A stretch of 64,000 nucleotides of DNA from Neurospora intermedia (GCA_037102815.1 BTPP01000002.1:1984001-2048000); one strand, 5' to 3'. Counted from the stretch's first letter, positions 31,286-44,000 are shown. Translations and numbers: made by a program. The notes: generated by a model from the sequence alone, not told the origin.

Positions 31286-34200
31286 TGTTAGTTGCCAGAA
31301 CGACGAAACCGCAATATTGAGATGAGTAGTCCGACTAGGCCAAGAAAATTCGAGAGGTGCTGTGGGTGTAGATGGAGCAGACACTAAGAAAAAGGACTCT
31401 TCCGGTTCACGCAAGCTGTATTGCATCGTAACGAATTGGCCAAGGCAAGAACGCCTATGTGATGGTGTATGAATACCTGAGCCGTAGCCCGATCCTATCT
31501 CTCATGTCCCCAATAGCAGTGAAGCCTCTGCCATACAATCACGAGGGCTGTTCTTTGGGGAACGAGCGAAAACAATCGGACTGAAGAGGAGGAGGGCCGG
31601 GGGAGGGAAGAGAGAGGGGATGGCAGAGCACAGAACAGCGGGGAATGACGTACCTTCATCTTGTCCGACAGCGATACTCAGACGACTTGTAAGCTATGTG
31701 TACACAAACCAAAACCGGAACTATTGTGCTATACACAGAGAGAAACAGGAACGGCTGACGGGGTGAGGGGCGTCAGCAAACAACTTTTGGAGCGGGCGTC
31801 CTGGTGTCGGCGTGCGCGGGCAATCGTGGTTGGGGTTACGCCGACTCAAATGACGGACGGCGAGAGGTCTTGCCTAGGATCCCTCTGGCGTTGATCCTGG
31901 GCGGTTCTGCTCGTGCGTGTGTGGTGTGTGTGTGTGTGTGTGTGTCGCGGAGGGTGTTGCTGGGTGGAATCTGTGTAACGATCCAAAATGTGCCGTATGT
32001 ATCGGTCGGATGGGAGCCGGGAAAGCAGCGCGGCGATGACGGGAGTGGATATCGCGGACGGGGTCGTTATCTGCTACACTAGTGTTTGCGACCGTGCGAA
32101 CGTAAGGGAGACGTAATTTGGAGAGCAGCGGTTGTCCAGCTAATTTCGGCGACCGTTTCGTGTAAAATGGTCGCGCCCCGATACTTCTGTTCCCCAAGTG
32201 GATAGCTGACCCCAAGTTCGCTGTCTGGCCGAGTTTGCCTCAATCTTGGCTTTCCGTCTTTGTCTGGGCCTGATCAGGGCCGCCTGGCGTGTTGGGAGTG
32301 TGGTGTTGATGCAATTCTCTTGTTCCTTTGTTCAGCCGCAATGCCGACTGCCTAGACCCAATGCTCAATGCGCAATTCCCAGTCCGGCGAGCGCTTCCAG
32401 AATGTCTCAGTAGTGGTGGTGGACAATCCGCCGGGAGTTGCGTTGGATGTTGCGACGAGTGTTGCCGGCGATGATGGACTTGACTGTCGCAGTAGGAAGT
32501 GGAAGGTTGGTTGTCGAGAGTTGGAACTGATGGGAGTGAACGAAGCGAGCGAACAGGTGGGAATGGAAACTGGAAACTGCACGGTGGCGGGGAAGGATCA
32601 GGATCAGGTGGGATATATGGCCTGCGTGCCTTGCGTGCTAGTCCTCGGGACGGGCAGCAATAGCAATAGCATTAAAAAAATAATAAAAAGGGAGATAGCA
32701 ACAGCCCAAAGCCAAGCTTGCAACGGAAGCAGCAAGGGTGATCACCAAGGGTCGGGTCCAGGTGTGTTCTCGCAGAGTGGAAGCCGACAGGGTGTGGAGG
32801 TGGTGGCCGGAGATGGCTCGAAGACGGGCGGGTAGGTGTGATGAAGGTCACAAGCAAGTCACCAGCCTAGCCGAGCCGGACGGCATGGAACATGTTGGAA
32901 AAACAGCCACTCAGGCTTGCTTATTCGCCTAGTGTCTGTTAGTGTCTGCTAGTTTATGTCCGTGTCCTGAGAGTGAAAGGGTGGCTGCCTCTATCTAGCC
33001 GTTAGCAACCGCATGACAATCGGCATGACAATGGACGGCCAAGGACCTCGACTCAAGAGGGGAGAATTGTAGCGTTGCAGCAGCGCAGAGGCCGCGCGGG
33101 CAGGTACCTGAAGGGCACCCCGGCCTGGTTGATTGGCGCAGTTGCTGCCCTGCAGTTGGTGCAATTGGTAGAGCGCCGCCAGGGTTCTCACGTCCAGAGG
33201 GACCCACCCTCCCTGTGGGTTCGAATTGGCTTTCGTTCCCTTCTTACCTCCACTTTCTTGGCCGCTCTCGATCTTTGGGATTCCGGACGTGCCCACCGCG
33301 ATACGACCAGGAACTTTGCGACAACTAACGAATGAAAGAAGCCGGCCAACATCAAATCTCAACTGAAACCAACCAGCTTGCTAGTCTTACACGATCTGAT
33401 CAAAGATGAGCCGCGCGCAATGAGGCCATTGAACAGCTAAGATTGCTGCTCCCTCAGGTATTCTCCGTTGGTATCTTTGTCGCCGTTATTAGGTTGCCTG
33501 GCCGACAGGCATAAGGTATGTGTGCGTGCTAGTGTGCATGATATTGTACATATCTTCGAAACCACTGCATATGCATCGTGATCGCGCTTGTCATAGCGGA
33601 AACTGTGATTGGTTTGCTGAGTCGAGTCGACGACCAGGGTGCTATGGACATGGTACCTGAGGATTTTTTTCTCACTTCTCCAACCTCAACTGAAGGATTG
33701 CTTCATTCTCGAGTCTGTTCCGTCACTACACTACCCATCCAACTAAGTGACTTGAAAGGCGTCGTCAACAACAAGTCGATGCTGTGAGGCAGGAATATGC
33801 CTGCTGTTAGTGCACCAACTCATACGATGCGTCATGAGATGTTCAAAGCCCACACCTTGTCAATGCATTGACGTCGGGCTCCATCATAACGTCGGTGGAC
33901 TTGTTGAAAGCTGAAGGACTCGACAAAATGGCAACTGAAGGCCTCCAAGACGGTTCACAAGCAACCCCTAGTAGGAAAAGCCTAGGAACATTCGCATCAC
34001 TGGATTGACGCTGACATGTCCTTCTGATTGCGACTTAGCTCGGGATTTTCAGATCTACCTATGTTTGGTACACTAGATTCATTCTACACAGTCCGAATCT
34101 CCTTCATTGGTGCAGCAAAAAGCATCGCGATCAAATTTTAGGTAGATATCGGTTCTCGGTCTCGGGGTAATTCGGATGAAGCTCCGCGGCCTGTGCCTGA

Positions 34201-36053
34201 CTAATCAAAACAACCCAACAGCGAACAAGGAGCATTGGCGTCTAGACTCGATAGAGACACCACTGTAACGGCCTGGTAGGGCTCTGCCGCAAAGCTCCCG
34301 ATTTTGGAATCTGGGCATTAACCGATCCAGTTTTTTTTCTCTTTTCTTATTCTTTTGCTTAACAAATCTCACTTTTAGTCATTTCGGGGTTTCTGTTCGG
34401 CCTTTGTATCATGTTCATCTCATTCTGGCCGCAACAATAATATGCGAGCTCCCAGAGGGAATAATAAACACGAGAATAGTGCAAGTGGACGGACGTCCTT
34501 CGAATACTCGACATCCTCATCCTCTCTATTGGACATGAACAACGCCCAAGATAAGCCGCCAATTGCCATGTTTTCCATCGCAATGGTTTCGACCCTCTTT
34601 CAATTTATTGATGCACGACTTCCACGTACATGCACAAGATTTGACCAATCGGGATTTGACGCGAGGAGCACACGACGGGCCGGGATGCCCGCTGGCGCAC
34701 CTGTAAGCAATGAGGCAGCGTGGTATTTTTCGATTTTCCACATGGTAAGTATGGCGTCTAGCTTTCGCCTCACCAGCCACCGATTCAATTCGACCCAAGG
34801 TTATGTCAGTAACTGCATCAAGAAGCAAACGCGTATCATCGAGGTTTGTAACATCTGCTTGCAGTGCGGGCAGAAGTCGAAGGACCCGACCCTTTTCCAC
34901 CATTGATCATGATGCGCGGCCGATTATGTTGGCGTCCGGCTCCCCGTACTCTGACTCAAAGACAACAAGAATGGCATCGATGTCAACGGCGCACAATATG
35001 ACTGTGTTGTGTGCTAGAGCTCATGAAGTACGTTCTTATTTTGCTAATTGTGAAACATGCCCACTCAACCTCCCTGCCCAAGGCTTTGTTAGGCGCAGAA
35101 GTGAATCGGCCTGTTGCTCTTAACATTGTTCCCTTAACGCCAAACACCTGAGTTACCTATACTAGGATGAAGAAGGAACAAAAAAAAGACAAGGGACAAG
35201 TGCAAGCAGTTTTGACACCCCGAGACGCCAAAACCCTATGCTCGCTGACCCAAACCACCACCTAAAGATGCCAACACCGGAACGCAAGGGATACTGAAAA
35301 ATTGTTGAGTAAGAGAGCAGTGCTTTGAGGCACGCATATGAAGAGAGCAGGGTGCCACTACAGCACCATAGCAACTAATGCTGCTGCTTCCACGTCGCCA
35401 AAGGTCACCTCCGCGTGACCCTAATGCTTGCTAAAATAAGAGACCCCGTGAGCCGACACGTCGAGATCCTCCGGCAAGACACATTGATCGGGAAAGAAGG
35501 GGGCCGATGTGCGAAGACGCCATCTATCATCCTGTCCACCGAGAATGTCCTGAAGGAACTAGCTGAAAAGGTAAGTCGGGCTGCGTTGCAAGTGGCAACC
35601 TGGCGCATCGTGAGGTCGTGAGACGACTCGGAGGAAGAAGTGGTTTTCGTCAATGTAAGAGTTCCACAAGGCATGACGTGAGCTTCCTCTAACGCATTCC
35701 ACGTTACTATTGAGAAAGTAACATCGGAATTGACAACGAAGAAATGGAGATAGAAAACCCGTCGCTATTCTCTATCGCCGATTTTCCCCCATAAGGTGTT
35801 GCTGATAGAGGCCGCCCAGGTCGCAAATGTCGGGGGGTTGGACAGAGACTTTGGTCGACGAAGGGCGTGCTATCAATAATATCAAACTACTGCATGACGA
35901 CGCAAGGGTGCAGATCCCGGTGACCGAGGTGAGAAACTACGAAGGCGGAGATGAAGTAGAAATATGAGGTCGACAGCCGGTGCTCATGTCTTGAAAGAGT
36001 TGGGAACGATGTGGGCGGGTGAGGCGACGATAGGAAATAAGGACTCAGTGCTG
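31286..36053. other. 4.8-kb gap with coding-like fragments but no resolved gene
   Basis: The left half (31.3-34.3 kb) has only short biased frames and a TG microsatellite, and may include a long 5' leader for BEM1. The right half (34.4-36.05 kb) has several short protein-like stretches beside good splice sites on both strands, listed as findings. None could be joined into a convincing gene. Confidence 0.5.
31924..31945. repeat. (TG)n dinucleotide microsatellite
   Basis: Eleven tandem GT/TG units in intergenic DNA upstream of BEM1. Confidence 0.85.
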
Positions 36054-37805
36054 TTAGATTTGACCTTTAATGTCAACCCTGGAGAATGCTGCCTTCCTCG
36101 GACCCTCGAACAGCTCTTTAGCTTTTCCGGTCAGGAACATAACAGTTCCCTCGCGATCCTCCAGTAGATCCTGGCCCTGGTAGTCGAGGATGAATTGGGC
36201 AGCATCCGCATCCGACTCAAAGTACAGCTCTTCCGTGACGAAGCGCAGCGGCACATCAGGTTTATACCTAATTGGAGTCAGGAACACATCTCAGCACATG
36301 GAGGGAGCGGAAAGTACATACGCCTTACAGATGTTGCAAAGAGCGGCAAGGCGTTCACGGCCAACGAACATATCCATAAGATATGCGCCCATGTTGGGCG
36401 TGTCGTTGTAGAGCCGGAAAAAGCGGTGGTAATTGCCAAGTGCCAAAGCGGATCGGACGTCAAGCGCATGCTTGATGGCTTCTTCCTCCTTCTCTGCTGC
36501 AGTTAGATCCGCCAGGACGTCGTTTAACGCCGTGCGGTTAGCGGTATGAATGAAATACAAGATACGATACGCCTTGAACTCAATCGACTTTCCCTTGATA
36601 CCCATTTTGTAGAGGGCCTTGAGCTGGGTCTGACATTGATTATACTCACCGAGGTCCCCCTTCTCCAAGGCAATCCGAGCATGAATTTCGTAGACTTCTA
36701 CAGTAAACTCATTCTTGATGCGCTGGACTGTCAAGTCCTGACGCATGGATTTGAACTGATCGCAGATGTACGAGTAGTTTTGCTCCTTCTTCCACTTTCT
36801 CTTGAGCAGCTCGAGCGTCTGGCGCAGAACCCGCTCTGGTCGGACCACGGACGGAACGGGCGGCGCCGTCAGACGGAGATAGCGCTTCTCCAGGGTCTCG
36901 CATGTACCGACAACCGGACCGTCGCTGGGAGGCGGAGTCGGCTCGCGATATGTCGACTTGTAACCTCCGTCGAAGCGCTTTTGACGTTTCTCCAACTGCT
37001 TCTGGAACTTACTTTGTGTCTTCGACTGGGCTTCCTCGACTGGAGCTGGGCGTTTATCAGCATTGAATGTAATGCGGTCCTCAAGGCGATTCTGTCCGTT
37101 CCGCCAAGGGGGTGCGGCGCCCTCGCTGAAGTCTGTAGACTTGCGCTTCTTGGAACTGGATGGGGATATGGAAAGGGCCGAGAAATGAGATGCTTGCTGA
37201 AGGGCCCTGGCTCTAGCACGCTCCTCTTTGATCATCTCTTGCGGCAAGGGCATTTTCTCCCAGTTCACAGTGTACATATGGCCCTGGTCGTTCGCGTACG
37301 AGATGGTTTCCTTGAGCTTGGCTTCCATTTCGGCGCGGGTGACCGATGGATCTAGGTTGGAGGTCTGGAAAGAGCGCTGCACGTAGTTGCGCACAGATTC
37401 CGGCCAGTCGATCTTTTTCTTTGCGGGCTCTTGCGTTGTGGTGGGAGTTGCGGCAGTCAAGGGCGCGGCTGGATTAGTGTGAAGTGGTGTTGCAGGAGGA
37501 GGATTTATAGGAAGAGGGCCGTAGGCAGGTGGGGGAGGATAGGAAGCGGGTGGTGCGGCGGAATAAGGTTGACCGAAGGTTTGGCGGACCTGAACTGGAG
37601 TGAACGCGGTAGTAGCTGGGGGGAGGAGAGGTGAAACAAACGTCAGCGACGGTCACCAGCAGTGTCGGAACGGGGCGGCAGGAGTGAATCGCAAGTCAAA
37701 AGATGGGATGAAATCTGTAGGACACGGCAGAAGCATACCAGAATACGGATAAGCCGCCGGCGGCTGCGTGCCTGGCGGAGGAGGTTGAGCGGATGACCAC
37801 TGCAT
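36054..37805 (-). CDS. THP3: Thp3-like SAC3/GANP-domain protein (LENG8 relative)
   Basis: Three exons, 37805-37739, 37615-36322 and 36267-36054, give 524 residues; the introns are 123 and 54 bases (donors GTATGC and GTATGT, acceptors CCCCCAG and AATTAG). The N-terminus is Pro/Ala/Tyr/Gln-rich, then comes KKKIDWPESVRNYVQRSF and a charged linker. The SAC3/GANP region starts near residue 259 (CETLEKRYLRLTAPPVPS), continues with KWKKEQNYSYICDQFKSMRQ, DLTVQRIKNEFTVEVYEIHA and LGNYHRFFRLYNDTPNMGAY, and ends in a winged-helix-like PLRFVTEELYFESDADAAQF. Yeast Thp3 works with Csn12 and Thp1-related factors in transcription elongation and mRNA processing. The motif LTVQRIKNEFTVEVYE is characteristic of the Thp3/LENG8 branch rather than Sac3 itself. 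The gene is divergent from VPS36. Confidence 0.9.
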
Positions 37806-38511
37806 GTTGCTCGTCTGGAATCGATGGGGTTGTCGAGGGAGAGAGTTGAAGCACACGACGAAACAAACAACGACGGAGCAACAAAAGACGATGCCAACAA
37901 ATTAAACAGAACTCGCTGGCAAACAACAAAGTCGTGCTACTCGTGTGAACCCAAGGTTCAAAACTAGCTATGGAAGTGGTCGTATAGTCGTGGGCGATGG
38001 TGAGGGAATGGTGGCCGATGGTACTAATGATGGGCTGAAATTAATGCAGTGGGCGGTGACAAGAAACGGGCAAGGTTTCGTTGATCAAAAGGCTTCTCTT
38101 TCAACGAAGTGACAGTGTTCAACCTCGATAGGGTGGCAGTGGCCCAAAAGTTGATCGGGCGTGGGTTGCATTCTGTGAACGGGACCAAGCCGGCCGCCAT
38201 CAGATTCCACTTACTAGCCACCGCACGGGCTGCATGCTGCACCTGTCAACACCTGCTGTCTGTCATCTTGAGTCCGTGTTAGTGCAGCTGTATCACAGCC
38301 ACGTGGGTAGCCCCATGGTGTACATGGCCGCTATCTACCGCAATCGCCGCCAAGATACCATCTAGTCCCAAGTCGACAACAACCAACCCCCGCCGACATC
38401 ATTCAGCAACCCGACCACCACCACTTCAGTTCCCAGTTGTCGATCCTCTTTTCACTCTTTTATAACCCGACTCCCTCGAAAGCCCAAACAGCTTTCCCCC
38501 AGCTATGACGA
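37806..38511. other. Divergent promoter region between THP3-like and VPS36
   Basis: 706 bases between the two ATGs with no supported gene. An upstream ATG at 38505 overlaps the VPS36 start (separate finding). Confidence 0.5.
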
Positions 38512-40629
38512 ATGTTTCTAAAGAATCTCGACCTCACCACTGCCTTGCGGCCGTCGTACCTGCCCGATGAAGATTTGCTCTTTGTCCAGGACAATGTGGG
38601 GTTGTACGAGGGGTGAGTGAGCATATGATCCCAAGTTCCTCTTCCTTCCCGCCATCCGTCATCAGTCATTAAAGCCTTTTACTTTGTTTACTTCAAAGTT
38701 CATGTGTTTGTGTGAACCCTTCGACTGATTTATTCGCCATGCCTTCATCAGCAAATACAAACTGCCCAACCAACAAAATGGCCAGGTTTACCTGACCTCG
38801 CACCGGATATGCTACGTCGACAAGACGGAGCCCAGAAAATACTCTGCCGCTTTGGACCTCAAAGACATTGAGCGCTACGAGTTCTATGTAATTGCGCCTT
38901 TCCCAAGGAACATGCCGAATGATCAAAAACTAAATGCTAGCATGTGATGTAGGCCGGATTTCTCAAGTCGTCGCCCAAAATCACCTTGGTGCCCAAGGCC
39001 AACAAGCGAGCATCCCTCCAACCATCGCGCAATGGAAACGCTTCACCGGCGCAACGTGTAGACAGCCCCTTTCGTGCTCCGCCCGTTGATACACCTCCAG
39101 CGAGCTCAGCGACATGGGTATGTACCATCTGCACCTTCTCCAACCCCGTTCCGTCCAACTTCGATCCGACGACGGCAAGTGAACATACGACCCTCCCTCC
39201 CTGCTTAGCTTGTGGTATCAAGCCTACCTTGACCCATATTCTCAAGGCGACCATCTCGAATGCGACAAGTCGACAGCCCGGTGGGGGGCCTGCCATCTAC
39301 CCTCCGCTTCCTGACCGATCCAAGCAAGGTTCCGAATCAACGGCACCAGCGACTCAGACGTCCCCATCGCCTTTTCAGGTAGCAGACGCGAGCGCATCTT
39401 TCCAGTGTCCAAGATGCACCTTTCTCAACCATCCCTCGCTGATGTCATGCGAGATGTGCGGAGGGCCACTCATCTCCAACGACTTACCTGCTGAACTCAT
39501 GCAACAAAGGCGGGAGACTGACTCGCCCGGCCCAGTTCTGAGCAGTTTGGCTCCCAAAAGCGAGGCCCTCGAAAGCGTCAAGATTTCCTTTCGCGGAGGC
39601 GGAGAGAAGATCTTCTACGAAAGGCTCAAGGGATCAATGACCCAGCGCAAGTGGCTGCTTCAGGGCGCACCTCCGATTCCCAAAACCTCTTCAAACGGGT
39701 TAGGGCTAGGATCTGGTTCTGGTGGAGGAGCAGGAGGAGGAGTCGGCTCAGCTGGAGGCCAGCCTGAACGGGTAAAGATCGCGGGAATCGCAGGCCTCGA
39801 ACAGCGCGGCCAATCCATGCGCAAGAACAACGAGATTGTCATCGGAAACGCATTCGAGGACCTCGAAGCCCTGATGGCCTCCGCCAAGGACATTGTGGCC
39901 CTGGCAGAAACCTTTGCTCGCCAAGTCAAGGGTGCAGGAGGCGCTTCCTCCGGCAGCGAAAATGCGCTGCTCGCCGAGTCCGCCAGCCAGCTTGGCCTCA
40001 TTGCGACCAAGGACATTGTCGGCAGTGGCGGCGGCGGCGACTCGCTCTATCTGTCCGAACTTGCCCGTACATTGGCCGAGTTCCTCACGGACGATGCGCG
40101 AGGCGTGCTGAGGAAAGCAGGCGGCATCATCTCGCTTGTCGACCTCTGGGCCATGTTCAACCGGCTTCGCGGAGGTGTGGAGCTGGTCAGCCCTGCGGAT
40201 TTCGAAAAGGCGGTTAACTTGTGGGACAAGCTCGGGTTGCCCGTCCGGCTGCGCACGTTCAAGTCGGGCGTGAAGGTTGTTCAGGGGCGCGACCGGACGG
40301 ACGAGACGACCATCAGGGCGTTGCTGGCCTGGATGCAGGATTTGCACAATTTCCCGCCGGACCGGGAGGTGGCGTGGGACTGGCGCGAGTTTGGGCGTGG
40401 TGTCACCGCGAGAGATGCGGCGGAGAGGTTCGGTTGGAGTATAGGTGTCGCTGAGGAGGAACTTGAGATGGCGGAAGAGCGTGGCGTGTTGTGTCGCGAG
40501 GAAGGCATCGAGGGGTTGAAGTTCTGGGAAAACTTTATTGACACGGGAGAAGGTGCTTCGAGGACACATCCGGTGAAGGAGGACAACGAGAGGCTTATGA
40601 AGGCGTTGAAGGAGAGCGGTTTTCTGTAA
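38512..40629 (+). CDS. VPS36: ESCRT-II subunit Vps36 with GLUE domain and two NZF-type zinc fingers
   Basis: Three exons, 38512-38612, 38752-38887 and 38953-40629, give 637 residues; donors are GTGAGT and GTAATT, acceptors CATCAG and GATGTAG. The GLUE domain opens with MFLKNLDLTTALRP, then LLFVQDNVGLYEGKYKLPNQ, GQVYLTSHRICYVD and GFLKSSPKITLVP. Two NZF-type fingers interrupt it: CTICTF near residue 135, closing with CLACG, and FQCPRCTFLNHPSLMSCEMC near 229. The C-terminal half holds the EAP45 winged helices (GGGEKIFYERLKGSMTQRKW, GRGVTARDAAERFGWSIGVAEEE). ESCRT-II sorts ubiquitinated membrane proteins into multivesicular endosomes; in yeast one finger binds Vps28 and the other ubiquitin. The finger insertions match the yeast arrangement. 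The assignment is secure. Confidence 0.95.
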
Positions 40630-41044
40630 GGTGAGTAGTAGGTGCGTTGCCGTTCAGCCCATGGGGTTCCTAGCATCATGTCGAAATGGCTTCTACGTTA
40701 GATCTGCCTGCTATTACGATAGAATCGATAAAGTTGACAGTAGCTGTTACAGAAAAGCATAATTCTACATAGCTCAGTCATCTCTCCGTGTACCATTAGA
40801 GGTTGCCCCTTCTTTCTACACCATATGATACAGCCAAAACTGGCTTTCTAAGACAACAAGCCCACAAGCAAGAGACGACGCCAAAACCCATGAAATTGAA
40901 GCACCAGAGAGCATTCCCAAACGCCTAGCCTCTATCCCGACACCTGCCGCCGCTCTATGCAGCTTTATACTCATCTTCTCAAATGCACCGGCAACACACA
41001 TACACACCCATCTATCTATCCATCCATCCACCTCACCCCATCGT
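40630..41044. other. Convergent intergenic region
   Basis: The 3' flanks of VPS36 and the membrane-protein gene. Only a short CATC-rich stretch near 41010-41040 stands out. Confidence 0.5.
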
Positions 41045-42133
41045 CTAACTCAACCGCTCCATCAAACCCTTCCTAACCTTCATATTAACGACCCCACCTA
41101 CACCAAAAGCCGGCACAATCCTACATATCCTCGCCGCCACACTGACCGCCCAATTCTTTTTCACCAACGACCACCTCTCTCCCCAACTCGGCGCAGCTCC
41201 TCCCGAACCACCACCCGAGGGGCGATTATACATGTCCAACCCCAACAGATGCACGGGCGTGCTGAACAGCTGCACCGCCGCCGGCGCCGCAAACTGCGCC
41301 ATCGTCTGTCCACTGACCCATTTCTGCGCATCCTTGCTTAACCTCTCCGTCAACACCGGCCCAAGCAGAGGGGGAACGTTGAAACTCGCAAAAATCGTCA
41401 TGCAATCCCTGGCCGCAAACAGTAAGTAGCTTGGCAGTCCCACCGGTCGTGGTGTAGCGCCGGGGGGTCCGAAGAGGCGGACAAAGACTTGGTCTTTGTA
41501 GATGCAGAGACCGATGTTGGCGGCGGAGGAGGCAAAGAATTTGGAACTGCCCGAGGTGACGTGCGCTGGGTTGGGGTTGTTTTGGACAGTGGCGACGGTC
41601 GTGTCCAGCGTGTTGGCGGTCAGGTAGGTGCCGCCGTACAAGAGGAAGATGAGGCCGAAGGGACGGGAGAGGATGGTGGACCGGGGAGAGGAGAGAAGTG
41701 ACCGCAGGGAGCGGCGGAGGGAGGTGAGCAGGGGGGCGGCGCCGGAGGCGTTTTCCATTATTGAGCTGTAAAGGAGGGAAGGGAGGGGGGGTTAGTTATA
41801 GGTTTGGAGGGGGAAAAAACATGAAAGGGTGATCAAAACATACCGGTCAATAATAGAGATAACAGGCGCAACAAGCACAGCTGCCGCAGCGGCACTGACG
41901 AGGTCAGCACCAAGTCGTAGGCCGAGGTTTTTGGTGTTCCATTTTGATGTTGTACTTGTCGAAGCTGTTGGTTTCGTGTCGACGATATCACCGCCATCAG
42001 CCCCAAGCAGTGCAGCGCGAGTCTTTTGCGTTTGTGTTGCCAGGCCGGCGAGATGTGAGTGTGACGTCTTGAGTCCGGCGGCAGTATCTAACGGCGAGGC
42101 GGCCGAGACCGGGGCCGGGGTGCCTTCTTTCAT
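41045..42133 (-). CDS. Predicted multi-pass (probably mitochondrial) membrane protein
   Basis: Two exons, 42133-41844 and 41765-41045, give 336 residues; the 78-base intron has donor GTATGT, branch ATAACTAAC and acceptor TTTACAG, and joins VISIIDR to SIMENASG. Several hydrophobic segments are visible: LVSAAAAAVLVAPVISII, PFGLIFLLYGGTYLTANTL, FFASSAANIGLCIY, YLLFAARDCMTIFASFNVPP, QFAAPAAVQLFSTPVHLLGL and VAARICRIVPAFGVGGVVN. The spacing recalls six-helix mitochondrial carriers, but the PxDxxK/R signatures are missing, so that comparison is only inference. Conserved-looking patches such as YGGTYLTANTLDT and LFGPPGATPRPVGLPSYLLF suggest a real, retained family. Function not assigned. Confidence 0.75.
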
Positions 42134-44000
42134 GTCGGAGGCGGAGGCGGCAACCAGGGTTCTCTACCGGTGGCAGCGGGTTGTTTCGGGGGGGAGGTTC
42201 TGGGATCGCGGGGTGCGGGATGCCGAATGCGATCGGGGCGGGGGCCGGGGGACAGCGGATGCGGAGAAGAAGGGCCGAGGAAGGGCCTGGTGGTTTGGAG
42301 ATGAAGCGCGATTGGACCCCCGGAAGAAAGCCAAGAAATTGCGAGGAATCGAAGAACTTTTAGCTCAATGACTAATGCTTGACTGGTGGCAAAGAGTTGA
42401 GGGCCGGATGACGACGGTATGGATTCAAGTTCTGATAACGACAGTGAGCTGAACTTGGCGTGTATGTAGCAGCGTTGTGGTCGCAAAGATGGAGCACAAT
42501 AAATGGCCGACAAGGTGTTTCAAATTGTAGGAAATGTGTGGTTCGAAGATGAGGACGGGAAGTAAGAAAAAATAAAAAAGATGAGATCCGGATCAGAATT
42601 GATTTCTTCAAACAAACGGAGAGACCGTGGCTGAAATAGAAGAAGGGCTCAAGGTAAATGTTATGGCTGGCCCGGCTGTTGACTCGGAACCAGTTCACCG
42701 CAGTTCCCGTCGTCCATGAACTTCAGCTTCCGAATGAATATGGGCGGAGGACCATCTGGATATCGGTGTATTGTACCGAGTATGGAGCTATGTACATAGC
42801 AGGTAGAAGAAGTGCTCTGGTGGTCACACCCGACTTTCACAATCGTTTGATTTTCCCACTTCGGCCCGGCCGCATCGGAGCTTCATACGCTTCTTCCCGC
42901 CTTCTCGACTGTCTGGGCCGGTCTAGTGCCTGACCACGGGCCCGTCTGATCTCCAAATTCTCTGCAACAGCTCCGCACTGGTCAGGGTCTGTTCAGGGCC
43001 CTCAAGGTCGCAGAGCATGGGTTGAAGCCCCGAGATCGGACTGAGCTCAGACTGGCTAACGTCAGCCGAAATGCGATGAAATGCCCGTGTCCATCTTTCC
43101 CCTGGTGTGCCGAGACTTTTTATCAGATCAGATCGAACTATGACCAGGTGCGGTGGGGCCCGAAGCGGCCCTACAGTCCAGTACTGGTTTGTTTGTTAGC
43201 TCGAGACCTTGCGTCAACCTTCCTATGCGTTCTCATTAGTGAACTAATGCGTGATCTTACCTTAGAAAAGCTATATCTGACATTAAACATGCCACATCAA
43301 TTCTTGCCAATGCCTTCGTAATCTATACACAGCTAATTGATCTGCCCTTGTGAGGTTTGGGACTGTTCAGGCCGATAGATTTCGTCTAGTGGACAGAGTA
43401 TAGTAGATATGCCTAGTGTACCGAGCTAACAAACGAACCAGCATCGGACTGTACAACTATGTACACTACCTACTGTACCTACGTCACGCAGGCTACCTAC
43501 CGTGCCGGTGTGGGAATCTATAATCAATTCCGATCAATGGATCCTTCGCGGTTGTAAAAGTCCAGTCGGGTCTGGATGGTCTTGGACTTTATGACCATTC
43601 ATACTTTGTTTGAACTCCCGCATTATTCAATATATCATCGTTAACATCCTTAAAATCCAAGTAGAAACAAACACAGTAGCCATGGAGACGGTACCTTGAC
43701 GGCACACTCTAGTGCCACCGCTCTTGGTCGAATATTACAATCACACTAGTAACTATTTCCTTTTCTTATATACTATAATTCATTTCCAAGTTCACCAACA
43801 AACACCCTATGCCTACCCACATCGGAATCTTTGTATGTATGTTCAATAAAAATAGAGTCATCAAGTCATCATCATAATAATGTTACAACAACCCCGTCCC
43901 TTCACGGGATCAAGGTATCCACCCCCATTTACTCCATCTCTTTCTTCCAGTTCTGATTTATAGATCCAGTCCAACTTGGAGATACCGACCTGTCCCCGCT
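42134..44000. other. Gene-free region carrying a MITE
   Basis: No supported gene. It holds the 278-bp inverted-repeat element at 43174-43451 and, around 43460-43510, clustered GTACCTAC-type words. Confidence 0.55.
43174..43451. mobile_element. MITE, 278 bp, Tc1/mariner/pogo-like ends
   Basis: The 30-bp terminal inverted repeats start CAGTCC and share GTTTGTTAGCTCG; 26 of 30 positions match and the four differences are all transitions. The element is flanked on both sides by TA (43172-43173 and 43452-43453), the target duplication typical of Tc1/mariner and pogo transposons, whose ends commonly begin CAGT. There is no open frame inside, so it would depend on a transposase encoded elsewhere. 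A related end lies at 9290. Confidence 0.75.

Noticed and set aside
33150-33235. tRNA-like stretch with an A-box-like TGGTGCAATTGGTAGAGC and a GGGTTCGAATT B-box
   Set aside because: The T-arm and acceptor stems do not pair, so it is at most a tRNA relic or chance.
36546-37355. 269-codon plus-strand frame
   Set aside because: Antisense shadow of the Thp3-like gene.
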